Made by a program: the position numbers and the translations under genes. 64,000 nt of DNA from Parabacteroides goldsteinii (lineage in GTDB: Bacteria; Bacteroidota; Bacteroidia; Bacteroidales; Tannerellaceae): contig NZ_JADNBB010000021.1 of NCBI RefSeq assembly GCF_015550595.1, positions 1 to 64,000 of the forward strand, written 5' to 3'. Shown piece by piece: positions 1 through 9,614 of the stretch (within the stretch, counting starts at the first letter, position 1; each line of letters opens with the position of its first letter). Below the pieces are notes generated by a model that ran no database searches, had not been told where the DNA came from, and saw nothing but the letters and a program-made list of their open reading frames with translations.

Positions 1-79
1 GATACCTCACGCCAAACGAAAAATTTAAACAAATTATTAATCAGAATTCTGTTGCATTTGCAAGTTGAATTCAGCATAA

Positions 80-3000
80 TCACTCCACATGCAGTCTTAT
101 CGTTCCTTCAATCCTATCTCCCGTTTTCAAGGGTTTCCTGAAAGGGGCATAATAACTGTCCAGAAACATTTCGTTACCGGCGGTTACAAAATCGGCAATA
201 AGGAAACGGATACGGTCTTTTTCTAACCATGAACGCCAGTGTTGCTGTCCGTTGGAAATAGTAGTCACCTTATTTCCATCCGGGGAGACAAGGCCGGCAT
301 ACCATATATTCCGGCGGGTAGAACGGAAATCGTTACTTCCCAGCTCATTATAATCCATACTCCACGACCAGGCCGGTTCTACTCTCGGATCGATATGCGA
401 CGGCAGGCCTGAATAAAACAAGTCGGCCTCTCCCACCGGACGACTGATATGGTCTTCCGGATATACACTCCACAACCCATCGCGCCGCCAGAAAGTCTTA
501 TTAAAAGAAATAGGAGCCTCAAAAACCAGCCCCCATTGGCGGGGATTGACGTCTGCCAACGCATTGAACGAATACGTTACGGCAAGCTCCCCACTTGCAT
601 TTATATGCAGGGTATAGCTACCTTCAAATTCTTTATAGCTGCCTTTTACGGAAATAACGACATCATCAGCTACTTTTTTCGCATCAATTTCAACAACATT
701 CCATTCCGTACAAATATCGTTAAACAAAGGAGTATTGGCATTATGATTCGGATAACAACCGCCACCATTCAATGGCAGAGCCATTAACCACGGACCACCG
801 TTCAGTATTTCCTGTTTGCCGCGTTTTAAAGAAAGGACCTGTCCGGTTGTACGGCTCACCTCACAGGTAAAGTTCTTACCGGTAATATAATATTTATCGG
901 CTCTTTTCTTCAACTGAGTGGCTACCGGCAATAATTCGGGTAACTCGTTTTGCACCTGCTTACCTACCGGAATAATATATTCGTCGGCTATGAAACCACG
1001 CGGGTCTGTAAACGACAGATAAAGTTCGTTTGCCTTATCCGGGGTTTCTATCGGAATTTGTATCCGTCCCAACTGTCCGGGAGCGATCGAAGCAAAGGAT
1101 ACACCTTGTTCCTCACCATACTTCCAGTTGATCTTCAACTCGTTGAAATCGGTATAAGTATACCGGTTTTCCAAATCGACAATCAGTTCACGGGCCGGAG
1201 ATAGTTTTTCCGTATGCACGCGGATCGGGCTGTATATCTTCTTCATATCATAATATTCAGGTTTCGGGCGACGCCAGCCGTCGATCGGTCCCCAAGGGCC
1301 GTATCCTACGGCATCCCCATTCGGTAACTGGAATATATCATCGATGCCCGACCAGATAGAACCTCCCAATACACCAGGGGTCTTATACATATTATCCCAT
1401 GTCGGCGACAATGCCAATGCCCAGTCGCTACGTATACCGGGGTCTGTCACCAATTCACTTCGGTTATATACATTCAAGTGACAATATTCGCCATACACCA
1501 TCGGACGTTCGCTTTTGGCAGCGACTTTATAACCGTTGGGGCCCGGATAATGGATATTCGCTATCGGTGCCGTGCTTCCCTGGTTGTTGAAACCACCGTA
1601 TGCCTGATCGTGAAAAGTATGCGGACGAGTGGGATCGGCCTTTTTTACATAGACTTCCACCTGTGCGAATTCCTTGTTCCAGTAAGATTCGTTTGCCATC
1701 GACCAGAAAAGAATAGACGGATGATTGCGATAAAACTGGATCGTTTCCATATTCGACTGCAATACATACGGATAATATTTACTATCCTGATAATCGAGTC
1801 CTTTCCAGGTTTCATTGGCGTGATGGCCTATCCAGCAAACGGGAGCTTCCACCTCGACAAACATTCCCAGTTCGTCACAATACTCCAACAGTTCTTCACA
1901 GGGAGGATAATGCGAGGTGCGGATAAAGTTGCAGTTTGCAGCGCGATAGAGTTCCACGTCTTTCTGTTCCAGCTCAGGGGTCAGTACACGTCCGGTCAGC
2001 GGATGGGCTTCGTGGTGGCAGACACCTCTCAGTTTAACAGCCTTTCCGTTGACGAGCAACAGGTTGCCTTTTACTTCCACTTCGCGGAAGCCAAAACGTT
2101 TCTCAATCTGTTCCGTTGTAGCATCGGCAGAACCCAGTTCCACTTTCATCGTATACAAATTAGGATGTTCGTTATCCCATTTCCGCGGGTCACTAACCTT
2201 CCCTGTCAGCCAACCCGTCCAGGTTTCGCCCGGGGCCAGTTGCGGAATTACCTGATCCAGTACGACGGGCAGTCCGGTGATAGACAAGCGTGCAGCCACA
2301 TCCTTACCGGTTTTCTTTCCGGCATTTGTAACGGCCAGGTAAACTTTTAACTCTGCGTCTTTATACTGATCGTCGAGGTCGGTCACGATACGCAGATCGG
2401 AAATATGTATATCGGGTACGGCAAAAAGAGTGACCTTGCGGGTTATCCCTCCGATCTGGTGAGCGGCATACTGCGTCAGGCTACCCAGCATATCGGCCAG
2501 CGATTCGCTACGGACTTTCAGTGCTAATCTGTTTTCGCCCTGTTGCAAAGCGGCGGTCGCATCCAGTTCAAACGCAGTCATACCTCCCATATGAGTTCCT
2601 ATCTCTTTTCCATTTAACCAGACCACGCATTCGCTAGATACACCGTCGAAACGCAGTTTCACCTGTTTGCCACTCCAGTCTGCAGGCAACGTAAACGTTG
2701 TCTGATAACCGCCAAAGCCGGCAGAATCCACTTCAAAACCCTGCATCGACCATTGTCCGGGAACCACGATCGACTTCCAGTCTTCATCCGCCTTACGGGT
2801 ATAAAAGTCTTCCTTCGGGGCCGGGTTGAACAGCCAGGAACCGTTCAGTGAAAGTACCGGATTATACACGCCCGGGACACTATAAGGTATCGCAGTATAT
2901 ACAGGCAGATGCTCTTCCGCATTCACATTCATGTCTATTTCATACGTTTGGGTATTTACCAAAGCTTTTTTCTGTTCACCTTCGAACGGGATCGGTTTCT

Positions 3001-3496
3001 TCGGGTTTGAAGAATAGAGGTTCAACTCCGACACAATAGCATTCGGCCCTTTCAATACATCGAATATCAGTACCAGCTGACCGTAGGCAAATGCTTTCTT
3101 CGGCAGGTCGATCTTATAACGTTGTTCCTTTCCGGCTTCAAGGGTAACAGGAGCCTGTACCTCATTTCCATCGGCAACGATCCGTTGACGGCGTTCGCTG
3201 TCAGCCAGATAAACGACTTCCAGTTGATAATCCGCCTGTATATCCATCCGGTCGAAAGCATAGACAACGGTTCCACCGAAATTGCAGGTCTTTGCCGCTA
3301 CGCTTCCGTCTATCCCGTCAGGCATCGTATAGTTATCGCCTTTTACCAAAAACGGCTGTTTACCGTCCACACCACAATTATTTGTTGCTACCTGGTGTAG
3401 CTTAGTCGTTTGGGCACTCATCGTTACAATACAAAGCAACAAGATCAGAGTACTCAGAACAGGCTTTCTATGCCTGGATCGTTCAAGGTTATTCAT
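80..3496 (-). CDS. GH2 beta-galactosidase-type glycoside hydrolase, secreted
   Basis: The 1138-residue protein is a LacZ-like glycoside hydrolase family 2 enzyme that probably releases terminal galactose (or a related sugar) from glycans. An N-terminal signal peptide ends near residue 29 (hydrophobic run, then MSAQ), so it acts in the periplasm or at the outer membrane. After a beta-rich N-terminal extension (about 40-180) come the sugar-binding jelly roll (LNGSWLFNPAP), an Ig-like domain, the TIM barrel and a C-terminal beta sandwich. The acid/base is E603 in SMANESYW and the nucleophile is E670 in MVYGEYCH, both intact. It stands alone, without SusC/D genes, and diverges from tspO. GH2 enzymes vary in substrate, so galactose is inferred from the overall LacZ-like layout. 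Confidence 0.88.
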   Translation of the reverse strand: MNNLERSRHRKPVLSTLILLLCIVTMSAQTTKLHQVATNNCGVDGKQPFLVKGDNYTMPDGIDGSVAAKTCNFGGTVVYAFDRMDIQADYQLEVVYLADSERRQRIVADGNEVQAPVTLEAGKEQRYKIDLPKKAFAYGQLVLIFDVLKGPNAIVSELNLYSSNPKKPIPFEGEQKKALVNTQTYEIDMNVNAEEHLPVYTAIPYSVPGVYNPVLSLNGSWLFNPAPKEDFYTRKADEDWKSIVVPGQWSMQGFEVDSAGFGGYQTTFTLPADWSGKQVKLRFDGVSSECVVWLNGKEIGTHMGGMTAFELDATAALQQGENRLALKVRSESLADMLGSLTQYAAHQIGGITRKVTLFAVPDIHISDLRIVTDLDDQYKDAELKVYLAVTNAGKKTGKDVAARLSITGLPVVLDQVIPQLAPGETWTGWLTGKVSDPRKWDNEHPNLYTMKVELGSADATTEQIEKRFGFREVEVKGNLLLVNGKAVKLRGVCHHEAHPLTGRVLTPELEQKDVELYRAANCNFIRTSHYPPCEELLEYCDELGMFVEVEAPVCWIGHHANETWKGLDYQDSKYYPYVLQSNMETIQFYRNHPSILFWSMANESYWNKEFAQVEVYVKKADPTRPHTFHDQAYGGFNNQGSTAPIANIHYPGPNGYKVAAKSERPMVYGEYCHLNVYNRSELVTDPGIRSDWALALSPTWDNMYKTPGVLGGSIWSGIDDIFQLPNGDAVGYGPWGPIDGWRRPKPEYYDMKKIYSPIRVHTEKLSPARELIVDLENRYTYTDFNELKINWKYGEEQGVSFASIAPGQLGRIQIPIETPDKANELYLSFTDPRGFIADEYIIPVGKQVQNELPELLPVATQLKKRADKYYITGKNFTCEVSRTTGQVLSLKRGKQEILNGGPWLMALPLNGGGCYPNHNANTPLFNDICTEWNVVEIDAKKVADDVVISVKGSYKEFEGSYTLHINASGELAVTYSFNALADVNPRQWGLVFEAPISFNKTFWRRDGLWSVYPEDHISRPVGEADLFYSGLPSHIDPRVEPAWSWSMDYNELGSNDFRSTRRNIWYAGLVSPDGNKVTTISNGQQHWRSWLEKDRIRFLIADFVTAGNEMFLDSYYAPFRKPLKTGDRIEGTIRLHVE

Positions 3497-3752
3497 TCTG
3501 TTTCCATTTAATTTATTCTACTGCAATATTACGAACTTCCGGTGAATCCTTTCTTATAAGAAGATAACTGATTGAAAAAACGTAGGGAACAAATAGAAAA
3601 GAAAAGTAGACAAAACGGAACTTCCTCTGTCAGATACAACTTCATATCTGCCTGTTAAAGTTATTTCAGGAGGATTGTTTTCTACTTTAACCTTCCAGAT
3701 GTTTTCCGACAACAAAGAGGTTTCGCACTTTGTTATACAATAAGAAAAGCAA
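3497..3752. other. intergenic, divergent GH2 / TspO genes
   Basis: This 256-base AT-rich gap must hold the promoters of both divergent genes. I see no exact TAnnTTTG element for either gene, no strong hairpin and no convincing small ORF. Confidence 0.5.
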
Positions 3753-4223
3753 ATGATCATGAGAAAAGTATTATCCATCATTATCCCTATTCTGGTTTGT
3801 TTCTTTATAGGGCTTACTGCCAGCTACTTTCAGGCTGACGCAATAAAGAACTGGTATCCGACTTTAATCAAGCCGGCACTCACCCCTCCTAATATCGTCT
3901 TTCCAATAGCCTGGAGTATCATTTATTTATGTATGGGCATCTCGATCGGACTGATCATTAATTCAGCAATAGAACAAAAGCGATTCTTTGTGAAAGTATT
4001 CATCATGCAGTTGTTCTTCAACTTTACATGGAGCATCGGCTTCTTCTATTTCCAGAATCCGCTTATCGGATTCATCAACATCCTATTGCTCGATATATTC
4101 GTTATCAACTACACCCTAAAGAGTTACCCCGTAAACAAGGTAAGCTCTCTTTTATTCATCCCCTATGTAATATGGCTACTATTCGCTACCTATCTGAATG
4201 GGTATGTGCTGATGTATAATTAA
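3753..4223 (+). CDS. tspO: TspO/MBR family membrane protein
   Basis: A 156-residue integral membrane protein of the TspO family (homologues of the mitochondrial translocator protein), which bind porphyrins and are linked to tetrapyrrole handling and oxidative stress. Five hydrophobic helices fill the sequence. Family hallmarks are visible: WYPTLIKPALTPPN after helix 1, PIAWSIIYLCMG in helix 2, and a terminal ATYLNGYVLMYN. The start has two in-frame ATG codons (3753 and 3759), so two residues are uncertain. Its stop overlaps by a few bases the end of the convergent response regulator gene. Confidence 0.9.
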   Translation: MIMRKVLSIIIPILVCFFIGLTASYFQADAIKNWYPTLIKPALTPPNIVFPIAWSIIYLCMGISIGLIINSAIEQKRFFVKVFIMQLFFNFTWSIGFFYFQNPLIGFINILLLDIFVINYTLKSYPVNKVSSLLFIPYVIWLLFATYLNGYVLMYN

Positions 4224-5539
4224 TCCAAATTATACAACTTCAACTTATTATAAAGCGTCTTCCGGTCTATGCCCAACAGTTGGGCGGCGCGGGTTTTGTT
4301 GTTGTTGGATTCCTGAAGGGCTCGTTTGATCAATTCACATTCGTGGGTTTCGTCCTTCAGAAGGATACGGGTGTCCCTCTCCGGAGCTTCCGTCAACTCT
4401 TCGGGAAGTTCGCGGCGGGTGATATACCGGCCGGTAGCCAAAAGGGTCGCATACTTGATGACGTTTTTCATCTGGCGCAGGTTACCCGGCCATGAATACG
4501 ACTGGAAGAGACGGATCGTCTCGCCGTCGAAACCGATAATGTCTTTCTGAAGTTCCGCATTCGCCTGATCGAGGAAATTATTAGCAAAAAGCAACAAATC
4601 TTCTTTCCGCTCTTTCAGATCCGGAATACGGATGGTAAACTCATTGATACGATGATAGAGGTCTTCCCGGAAATCTCCTTTTTCAATAGCAGTACGAAGA
4701 TTTTCGTTCGTGGCCGAAATCAACCGGACGTTAATGGCGATCTCCTCATTACTACCGATCGGTTTGACCTTACGCTCCTGCAAGGCACGAAGTAACTGCA
4801 CCTGCACCTCATAGGTCAGGTTACCGATTTCATCCAGGAAGATCGTTCCTCCATGAGCAGCAACAAAAGCACCGGTCTTATTATCTATTGCGCCGGTAAA
4901 TGATCCCTTCACATGACCGAAAAACTCTGAAGCCGCCAGATCTTTAGGGATCGCCCCGCAATCGACAGCGATAAACGAAGCTTTACTACGGTTACTTAAT
5001 TCGTGAATACGGCGGGCTATATATTCTTTACCTGTTCCGCTCGCCCCGGTGATTAGTACGGACATATCCGTCGGAGCTACCAGACGGACATGATCGAACA
5101 ACTGACGGGCAGCAAGGCTCTGTCCCTCAATATAAGTGTTTCCTTCCGATGATTTTTTTGCAACCGGATGTTCCGCCGCAGGTGCTTTTACTACCTCACG
5201 GATCTTACCCAGCAACTCTTCCGGATTCAGCGGCTTGGCTATATAATCGGATGCCCCCAATTTGATGGCCTGCACAGCGGTCTGTATCTCCGCATAGCTC
5301 GTCATCATGATCAGAGGTAAAGAGTTGTATTTTTCCTTTACCCATTTCAATAAGTCGATCCCATCACCGTCCGGCAAACGCAGATCCGACAAGATCAGGT
5401 CGTAGCTGGCACTCTCAATCTGGCGCTTTGCCTCCGAAACCGAGCTTAATGCCTTAACCTCAAAGCCTTTCTTCCCTAACCAGGTCGTGAGCATCAAAGA
5501 AAAAGTTATATCATCTTCAACTATAAGAACTGATGGCAT
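4220..5539 (-). CDS. sigma-54-dependent response regulator, NtrC family
   Basis: A 439-residue transcription activator with receiver domain (1-115; acidic pocket E8/D9/D10, phospho-acceptor D52 in LILSDLRLP), AAA+ sigma-54 interaction domain (about 135-370; Walker A GASGTGKE 165-172, Walker B FLDEIG 234-239) and a C-terminal Fis-type helix-turn-helix (about 405-439). The sigma-54 contact loop reads GSFTGA (212-217) instead of the usual GAFTGA; the FTGA part is kept, so activity with RpoN is still expected. The likely partner is the hybrid kinase at 7109-9610, whose Hpt domain needs a terminal receiver; the two are on the same strand with one gene between. An exact -7 element (5565-5572) gives a leader of about 20 bases. 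Confidence 0.92.
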   Translation of the reverse strand: MPSVLIVEDDITFSLMLTTWLGKKGFEVKALSSVSEAKRQIESASYDLILSDLRLPDGDGIDLLKWVKEKYNSLPLIMMTSYAEIQTAVQAIKLGASDYIAKPLNPEELLGKIREVVKAPAAEHPVAKKSSEGNTYIEGQSLAARQLFDHVRLVAPTDMSVLITGASGTGKEYIARRIHELSNRSKASFIAVDCGAIPKDLAASEFFGHVKGSFTGAIDNKTGAFVAAHGGTIFLDEIGNLTYEVQVQLLRALQERKVKPIGSNEEIAINVRLISATNENLRTAIEKGDFREDLYHRINEFTIRIPDLKERKEDLLLFANNFLDQANAELQKDIIGFDGETIRLFQSYSWPGNLRQMKNVIKYATLLATGRYITRRELPEELTEAPERDTRILLKDETHECELIKRALQESNNNKTRAAQLLGIDRKTLYNKLKLYNLD

Positions 5540-5564
5540 ACTTAAATTATATTTAAACCGTAGG

Positions 5565-5572
5565 CAAAGATA
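5565..5572 (-). promoter_or_regulatory. Bacteroidetes -7 promoter element for the NtrC-type regulator
   Basis: On the minus strand this reads TATCTTTG, an exact match to TAnnTTTG, placed 26 bases ahead of the ATG at 5539. Confidence 0.7.
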
Positions 5573-5589
5573 TATATTTTAAGTATAAA

Positions 5590-6765
5590 TCAGGAACAAA
5601 TCCAGGTCGCTTTACGCCAGGCCCCTTCGAACGGCCCCTGTTTATGATTCTTTAACCACCAATGACAAAATCCCAGTTGAAGGACAAACAGCAAGATGCC
5701 GACTCCGAAACTAGCTGCGACTCCCAACACATTGTACAGCGACAGGCCATAGCCGAAATAGATAAATGTCCCTATAACAGACTGGCTCAAATAGTTAGTC
5801 AGACTCATCTTTCCATAAGGTACCAGAATAGATAATACTTTATGACCGGATACCTGTTGCCACAGGAAGACAAAGAGGGCGACCAGTACACACATGAATG
5901 AGAAATTACGGAAAGAGGAAACGATCGTATTCATTGGAGACAACATACTCTTATTTGTTAACAGTTCCGGTAAAGCAGCCGTCAGATAATAAAGAGGAAT
6001 AAAACAAACAAATCCGATCAGCAACGTACGAAGCCAGAATTTACGGTTCTCCGATAAATGGACAAACAGCCGGCGACGCCCGATCAACATACCTATAAGG
6101 AAAAGGGAAGCTGTCTGGAAGAAACGGCCATGGCTCCATCCCCACAACAGGCTGAAAAGCTGCCCATCCCACAGATTCGACTTCACCATTGCCCAGAAAT
6201 CGGGCTGGCTCAGAAAGGGATACATATTTTTATGATGTACCAGCCATTGCCCCGGCGTAGCCACATACTCCGGATTATTCATCGCATAGAAAAACTTTGC
6301 CCACTCTACAGGCTGAAGCATCAATATAATAGCCGTTATCAATACAACCTTGTCGCTCCACCGGCAGACCGGGATAAGAACAACACCTACTATAGCATAC
6401 AAGACAAGGATATCTCCGGGGAAAAATGCACCGTTGAAACAGCCGATCAGGAAAAGCAGGAACAATCGCCACAGGAAACGCAAGCGGAAGTCTTTTCCTT
6501 TTTTGGCCTGGTTGTTATATTGAATGAAAAAGCTAAAACCGAATAAGAGGGAAAAGATCGCATACGCTTTTCCGCTGAAAAGGAAAAACAGCGTATCCCA
6601 GACATTCGTGTTTAGCGACTTCATGAACTCGGAAGTAGCTTCCGGGAATTCGTAGAAATTAAAATGTTCGATATTATGTAAAAACATAATTGCCATAACG
6701 GCAAAACCTCGTAGTGCGTCGACTACTTCAATGCGTGCCGGCTTGAGTGGCATTTCATCCTCCAT
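5590..6765 (-). CDS. DUF418 family multi-spanning membrane protein
   Basis: A 391-residue polytopic membrane protein with about ten hydrophobic helices. The N-terminal VVDALRGFAVMAIMFLHN is typical of the DUF418/YeiB-like group, distant relatives of membrane acyltransferases. The C-terminal DUF418 region contains YGKMSLTNYLSQS and the ending GPFEGAWR. The biochemical role of these proteins is not settled; acyl transfer to an envelope component is one possibility. It lies between a response regulator and its probable kinase, which hints at an envelope-stress function, but this is inference. It has its own promoter (6799-6806). Confidence 0.82.
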   Translation of the reverse strand: MEDEMPLKPARIEVVDALRGFAVMAIMFLHNIEHFNFYEFPEATSEFMKSLNTNVWDTLFFLFSGKAYAIFSLLFGFSFFIQYNNQAKKGKDFRLRFLWRLFLLFLIGCFNGAFFPGDILVLYAIVGVVLIPVCRWSDKVVLITAIILMLQPVEWAKFFYAMNNPEYVATPGQWLVHHKNMYPFLSQPDFWAMVKSNLWDGQLFSLLWGWSHGRFFQTASLFLIGMLIGRRRLFVHLSENRKFWLRTLLIGFVCFIPLYYLTAALPELLTNKSMLSPMNTIVSSFRNFSFMCVLVALFVFLWQQVSGHKVLSILVPYGKMSLTNYLSQSVIGTFIYFGYGLSLYNVLGVAASFGVGILLFVLQLGFCHWWLKNHKQGPFEGAWRKATWICS

Positions 6766-6798
6766 GGTATTCTATTGGTCTTTTTTTATTAATGAGCG

Positions 6799-6806
6799 CA
6801 AATTTA
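6799..6806 (-). promoter_or_regulatory. -7 promoter element for the DUF418 gene
   Basis: On the minus strand it reads TAAATTTG, matching TAnnTTTG, 34 bases ahead of the ATG at 6765. A run of TTTG motifs lies at the usual -33 distance. Confidence 0.6.
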
Positions 6807-6827
6807 GCAAACAAACTTACACCAAAC

Positions 6828-6858
6828 AAAAAAAGCACCCCCAACAGATGCTTTTTTT
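6828..6858 (-). terminator. AT-rich hairpin between kinase and DUF418 genes
   Basis: Arms AAAAAAAGCA (6828-6837) and TGCTTTTTTT (6849-6858) are perfectly complementary with an 11-base loop. The stem has only two GC pairs in each arm's end, so it may be a weak terminator of read-through from the kinase. Confidence 0.45.
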
Positions 6859-6859
6859 G

Positions 6860-6980
6860 TTTTGCAGACTTAATAGAATACTCAGAAATAATCTTTTTTG
6901 CTTTAAACGGTTTAAATGTAGAAACGTCCACTTACGATTCTGATAATAGGAGTACGAAATTCATGCCAAAGTCTGCAAAA
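6860..6980. repeat. 12-bp inverted repeat flanking a palindrome
   Basis: TTTTGCAGACTT at 6860-6871 recurs as its exact complement AAGTCTGCAAAA at 6969-6980. Between them, near the centre, TTTAAAC-G-GTTTAAA (6902-6916) is a perfect 15-base palindrome. The function is unknown. Confidence 0.6.
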
Positions 6981-7108
6981 GAGCTTCGTTGATTTCATAA
7001 ACTCTTATAACTTAACAGAAAAGGAAGATAAAATGTTCTAACAAACAGGAATATTAAAACAATATAGTTGTAGAAAAGAGGACACAATTGTAGAAAAAAT
7101 CCACAATT

Positions 7109-9610
7109 TCATACCCCGTTTTGACACAGGGGGAAGGTCTGTATCAGGCTGGTAGCCTGGGCTATGATATTTTTTATTTCGGCGATTACTTCGGAAAGCT
7201 GGTTTCTCCACTCTTCCTCCGCCATGGACTGTGCATTTTTTTCTATCGATCTTAGCTTTTCGACCAGGGAGGTTGCTCCCAACATGGTAAACAACGGGAC
7301 CATTTTATGGGAAAGTCTTGCCGATTGCTCCCGGTTGCCTTCATTCAAACTGGCTTCCAACAAATCATTGCTCTTTCCTGTCTCATAGATGAAAGTAGAT
7401 AATATGGAATTGGACGCATCCTTGTCTTCGCCGGCAAACGCTGTAAGCGAATCGAATTTAAACTCTGTCGTCACTTCTATTTTTGTCGAAAGCAACTTAT
7501 TCAATAACGTAATCAGCTGGCGAGCCGTAAAAGGTTTGTTCAAAAAGCCTGTAAAACCAGATTCCAGATAATGATCGTGCTCATTTTCCACACTGGCAGA
7601 AAGGGCGATTACCGGGATCTTATCCATCCCCTGCATATAGGAAGAACGTATCTGCGCAAGCAGTTGGAAACCATCCATTCCGGGCATCTGTATATCCGTA
7701 ATAATAACATCGAACGTATTTTTCTCCAATAAACCGGTTACGGCAAACGGATCGGTACAGCTTATCACTTCCACATGGTTCTGGCGCAAATATTCTTCTG
7801 TAAGGGCCAGTTGCAACGGGTCGTCGTCCACCAGCAGGCAGTAAATATCGCGTCCGGAAAATACGGGTGTTACAGGTTTGGCTACCGATTCTTCGGCAGC
7901 AGGAAGCACCTGCACATCTGCCACGGTCATCGGAAGCTCGATCGTAAAATCACACCCTTTGCCGACAATGCTCTTTAGCGAAAGAGAACCACCCATCAAG
8001 ACTGTCATCTTTCGGGTGATGGATAACCCCAGACCGAACCCTTCCGCCTTTTCGCTTACGGAGAGACGGGTAAATTCACCAAAAATACGCTCCTGCTCTT
8101 CCTCCGGGATACCGGGACCGGAATCGCTCACAATCACATTCAACTGCGCGCTGTTGCCGATAAGGACATTGACGGAGACAACCATCACAACCCTTCCTTC
8201 GCGGGTAAACTTGATGGCATTCGACAGCAGGTTGCCTACCACCTGGCGAATACGGATAGGATCGCTGACATACAACTTATCGCTACCCTCCTCTTTCAGG
8301 TTCAGGACAAATTCCAGCGACTTCGCTTCGGCTATCGGGCGGAAACTGGTATAGATCTCATTGAACAAAGTCGACACGCTAAATGGTATCTGCTGTATCT
8401 CCATCTGTCCGGATTCAAGACGATGGAAATCCAATAAGTCGTTCACCAGAGAAAGGATATGCCCAGCCGATCCGGACATGTTTTCCAGATAATATTGCTG
8501 CCTTTCGTCGGGATGCCTTCTCATCAACAGGTCTATATAACCGATGATAGACGAGAGCGGGGCACGGATATCATGACTGATCGTCAGCATCATCTTCTCC
8601 CGGCTGTGGAGCAGGTCCTCCGCATATTGCTTGGCCTTTTCCAACTGCATCCGGTAGTACTTACTTTTCGATATATCCCGCGTGATCATGAATATGAAGA
8701 TGATCAGTACAACAACCGCAACAATGGCAATACCGGCAATCGATCTGGATGTATCACGCAGCAGTTCCTGTTTGTTCTGCATACGCTCAATCGATACATT
8801 CACTTCCTCTTCTTCTATATCACGCAGAATCTGGTTGATTTTGCTGGTTATGACACTATTATTATAACGTAGGTTAGCCGCACGGTCGAGCAACTGTTCA
8901 ACCAGCAACTTACGTTGTCCGGCTACACTGTCCTGCAAGCTTTTCAGGACACTTACAATTGTATCGGAAGGATTGTAGGCCGTTACCAAAGTATCGGTCA
9001 CGACCTGGCGGGTGGTATTGACAATAATACTGGTGTCTGCCTTACCCGGTGAAAAAGCATCGGCCAGACGACGGAAAAAACCTTTGGTTTTCTTAGGAGA
9101 TAAAACTGTATCCTGCTTGATAACGACATGTTCTTTGATCTCCTTCTGTTCGATAATCGTATCCTGTTCAGCTATGACCTTTTCTATATTGACCGTATAC
9201 AAATGTTCTACATTAGTTTCTTTCCATGTTTCGAGCAAGCGTTTTGTATTCAGTCGTTTCCGCCTGAGTAGCATATCGATCGTGTCGATCTTCAGCAACT
9301 GGACGGAATCTGTAATCAGTACCCGTAAAGAATCCATGTTGCGATGCGCCTTATTCAGAGTTCTGTTAAAGTGGGCTACATCATTTTGAGGCATGCCAAT
9401 AAGTTGCCCCATCGCTTCGCTTTCGTAAAGAAGAGATAAAGTATTCGTCACAAGATAAACTTTCTGACGGGCTTTGCTGTCAGGTTCTTCTTCACCTGCC
9501 ACCTGTTCCACGATCTGATAGATATAGATAACCGAACATACTGCAATTGTTACCAATAGCAGATATCCTATGATCACTTTGAGAGTTATATGTCCACTTT
9601 GTTCAGCCAC
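7109..9610 (-). CDS. hybrid sensor histidine kinase with REC and Hpt domains
   Basis: An 833-residue membrane sensor. An N-terminal helix (about 12-34), a long extracytoplasmic coiled region and a second helix near 290-312 frame the sensor. Then come HisKA (phospho-acceptor H346 in TISHDIRAPL), the HATPase domain (NAIKF, DSGPGIPEE, GFGLGL), a receiver (D639 in TDIQMPGMDG) and a C-terminal Hpt domain (H768 in LSHKMVPLF). This gives an internal H-D-H relay that needs an external receiver, most simply the NtrC-type regulator at 4220-5539. The start is GTG at 9610. The only promoter element seen (9615-9622) ends five bases before it, which would make the message leaderless; an in-frame GTG at 9577 is the alternative start. 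Confidence 0.9.
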   Translation of the reverse strand: MAEQSGHITLKVIIGYLLLVTIAVCSVIYIYQIVEQVAGEEEPDSKARQKVYLVTNTLSLLYESEAMGQLIGMPQNDVAHFNRTLNKAHRNMDSLRVLITDSVQLLKIDTIDMLLRRKRLNTKRLLETWKETNVEHLYTVNIEKVIAEQDTIIEQKEIKEHVVIKQDTVLSPKKTKGFFRRLADAFSPGKADTSIIVNTTRQVVTDTLVTAYNPSDTIVSVLKSLQDSVAGQRKLLVEQLLDRAANLRYNNSVITSKINQILRDIEEEEVNVSIERMQNKQELLRDTSRSIAGIAIVAVVVLIIFIFMITRDISKSKYYRMQLEKAKQYAEDLLHSREKMMLTISHDIRAPLSSIIGYIDLLMRRHPDERQQYYLENMSGSAGHILSLVNDLLDFHRLESGQMEIQQIPFSVSTLFNEIYTSFRPIAEAKSLEFVLNLKEEGSDKLYVSDPIRIRQVVGNLLSNAIKFTREGRVVMVVSVNVLIGNSAQLNVIVSDSGPGIPEEEQERIFGEFTRLSVSEKAEGFGLGLSITRKMTVLMGGSLSLKSIVGKGCDFTIELPMTVADVQVLPAAEESVAKPVTPVFSGRDIYCLLVDDDPLQLALTEEYLRQNHVEVISCTDPFAVTGLLEKNTFDVIITDIQMPGMDGFQLLAQIRSSYMQGMDKIPVIALSASVENEHDHYLESGFTGFLNKPFTARQLITLLNKLLSTKIEVTTEFKFDSLTAFAGEDKDASNSILSTFIYETGKSNDLLEASLNEGNREQSARLSHKMVPLFTMLGATSLVEKLRSIEKNAQSMAEEEWRNQLSEVIAEIKNIIAQATSLIQTFPLCQNGV

Positions 9611-9614
9611 GGAA

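Larger units (their letters stand above)
6766..7108. other. intergenic region with hairpin, inverted repeat and palindrome
   Basis: This 343-base gap lies downstream of the kinase and upstream of the DUF418 gene. It holds the DUF418 promoter (6799-6806), an AT-rich hairpin (6828-6858), a widely spaced 12-bp inverted repeat (6860-6871 and 6969-6980) enclosing a 15-bp palindrome (6902-6916), and two direct copies of TTGTAGAAAA (7068-7077 and 7088-7097). I see no convincing gene. Confidence 0.6.

Noticed and set aside
1478-2350. A 290-codon open frame antisense to the GH2 gene
   Set aside because: No recognisable domain or promoter; composition fits a shadow of the beta-galactosidase coding strand.
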